NCBI RefSeq assembly: GCF_021028955.1
Contig: NZ_JAIWPE010000095.1
Location: 124,001 to 188,000, forward strand
DNA: 64,000 nt
Direction: 5' to 3'
DNA from: Salipaludibacillus sp. CUR1
GTDB taxonomy: Bacteria; Bacillota; Bacilli; Bacillales; Salisediminibacteriaceae
Part shown: in pieces, positions 63,027-64,000 of the stretch
Numbering within the stretch: position 1 is the stretch's first letter
Layout: each line of letters begins with the position of its first letter
Position numbers and translations under genes: made by a program
The notes under the pieces: model-generated
Told to the model about the DNA's origin: nothing
Database searches by the model: none
What the model saw: only the letters and a program-made list of their open reading frames with translations

Positions 63027-63043
63027 TAATTATACATATTAAT

Positions 63044-63070
63044 CTTCAGCTTCCTGCTGAAGTTTTTTTT
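63044..63070 (+). terminator. Terminator after tRNA-Arg
   Basis: CTTCAGC pairs with GCTGAAG across TTCCT, followed by eight T. Confidence 0.9.
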
Positions 63071-63212
63071 GTTTTAAGGCACTTGAACAATTTGTGCTGA
63101 GCAGTTTCAATTCAGCAGCCGCAATAAAGTCTAACTGAAGCGAATTGATCATTATTTCACAGAAATATGTTACGATAAGGAACATAATATTGTTGGAAAC
63201 AGGTGAACTTTT

Positions 63213-64000
63213 ATGTTCAAAATTGGATATAGAACACTAAAAACAGCTATAGGAGCTGCTCTTGCAACCTTTATTGCACAGGCGCTTGAACTTGATTTCT
63301 TTGCTTCTGCCGGAATTATTGCAATACTTTGTGTACAGAAGACAAAGAGAAAATCGGTTCAGGATTCCTGGGCGCGCTTTTTAGCCTGCATAATTGGAAT
63401 GGTTTACGCGGTACTGATCTTTGAGTTTATCGGTTACCACCCTCTGTCTATTATCGTTTTACTCCTTTTATTTATTCCTACGACGCTTGCGTTAAATATA
63501 CAGGGAGGGATAGTCACCAGCTCAGTTATCAATTTTCATATTTACACGGTTGCTGATTTGAGCCTCGCCCTTATTATTAATGAACTTGCTTTAATTATTA
63601 TAGGAATAGGTATAGCTTTAATAGTAAATATGTATATGCCGAGCAAAGAGGACCAGCTCGATCATATGCAGACAGAACTTGAAAGTTATTTTTCAATTAT
63701 TTTTAAGGAATTCGCCGGCTATATCCGCAAAGGTGATAACAATTGGGACGGGAGAGAAATTACGAAAGCAGCTTCTTTACTCGTAAAGTCAAAAAACCAG
63801 GCTTTATTAAATCTGGAAAACCACATTTTACGATATGAAGATGTTTATTACCATTACTTTAAGATGCGTGAAAAACAGCTGGATATTATCGAAAGGATGA
63901 TGCCCCTCCTTACCTCCATTGAACATCACGTGGAGCAGGCTGACATGCTTGCGGATTTTCTGGAGGAACTGGGAGAAGGCGTCCATTCCAGCAACACAGC
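63213..64000 (+). CDS. yqjA: Aromatic acid exporter family membrane protein (YqjA), 5' part
   Basis: The frame is open from ATG 63213 to the window end (262 codons seen); the 3' end is outside. N-terminal half has about four or five transmembrane helices (roughly 10-28, 31-45, 53-75, 78-95 and 120-140), then a cytosolic helical domain (from about 150, KEDQLDHMQTELESYFSII). This matches the DUF939/ArAE_1 family to which B. subtilis YqjA belongs. AGGTGA precedes the ATG. It follows tRNA-Arg, in the B. subtilis order. Confidence 0.85.
   Translation, partial: MFKIGYRTLKTAIGAALATFIAQALELDFFASAGIIAILCVQKTKRKSVQDSWARFLACIIGMVYAVLIFEFIGYHPLSIIVLLLLFIPTTLALNIQGGIVTSSVINFHIYTVADLSLALIINELALIIIGIGIALIVNMYMPSKEDQLDHMQTELESYFSIIFKEFAGYIRKGDNNWDGREITKAASLLVKSKNQALLNLENHILRYEDVYYHYFKMREKQLDIIERMMPLLTSIEHHVEQADMLADFLEELGEGVHSSNT

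Noticed and set aside
62767-63027. A minus-strand 86-codon frame over tRNA-Arg
   Set aside because: It begins inside the tRNA gene and runs antisense to a supported coding gene.

Overview
The window is a chromosomal segment of a low-GC, endospore-forming Bacillaceae bacterium. The evidence is the complete spoIIIA operon, spoIVB and spo0A with a sigma-H-type promoter and 0A boxes, a comG competence-pilus operon, and Shine-Dalgarno sites of the AGGAGG type throughout. Gene order follows the yqgY-comG-gcv-spoIIIA-acc-dxs-recN-spo0A-bkd-yqiW-yqjA segment of Bacillus subtilis almost gene for gene. Three features point to the halo/alkaliphilic branch of Bacillaceae (inference): an OLE RNA with its partner gene oapA, an adenosylcobalamin-dependent ribonucleotide reductase carrying an intein, and replacement of some B. 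subtilis genes (yqhQ and yqhV are absent).

Layout. 1-2.2 kb: gene tail, DUF2626 protein, SufR-like regulator, YtxH protein. 2.5-7.6 kb: comGA-GG, aroK, yqzE; a small opposite-strand gene sits between comGB and comGC. 7.7-10.2 kb (minus strand): yqhG and the SNF2-type helicase yqhH. 10.5-14.8 kb: tandem glycine riboswitch and gcvT-gcvPA-gcvPB. 14.9-16.3 kb: rhodanese and lipM. 16.5-20.4 kb: NrdR-box pair, a terminator-like leader hairpin and nrdJ with its intein. 20.7-27.2 kb: mntR, a patatin-like lipase, a degenerate PAP2-like membrane protein, yqhP, yqhR, aroQ, papA, efp and a duplicated-domain protein. 27.3-32.6 kb: spoIIIAA-AH behind a sigma-E-type promoter. 32.9-39.98 kb: small hypothetical, accB-accC-yqhY, nusB-folD-xseA-xseB-ispA. 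40.0-41.4 kb: OLE RNA with its own promoter, then oapA. 41.4-49.0 kb: dxs, yqxC, argR, recN, spoIVB, spo0A. 49.1-59.9 kb: yqzF, bkdR and the sigma-54 operon ptb-bcd-buk-lpdV-bkdAA-bkdAB-bkdB. 59.9-64 kb: secreted hypothetical, Zur-regulated zinc lipoprotein with a tandem His-rich repeat, bacilliredoxin brxB, a hypothetical, tRNA-Arg(TCG) and the start of yqjA.

How the genes work together. gcvT/PA/PB degrade glycine under glycine control, and lipM supplies the octanoyl/lipoyl group used by glycine cleavage and by the branched-chain keto acid dehydrogenase at 55-60 kb. The bkd cluster converts leucine/isoleucine/valine to branched acyl-CoA and acids, with ATP recovered by ptb/buk. accBC feeds fatty-acid synthesis; ispA and dxs feed isoprenoids. 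The spoIIIA proteins, SpoIVB and Spo0A belong to one developmental programme. No prophage, transposase, CRISPR array or restriction system was seen; the only mobile-type element recognised is the intein in nrdJ.
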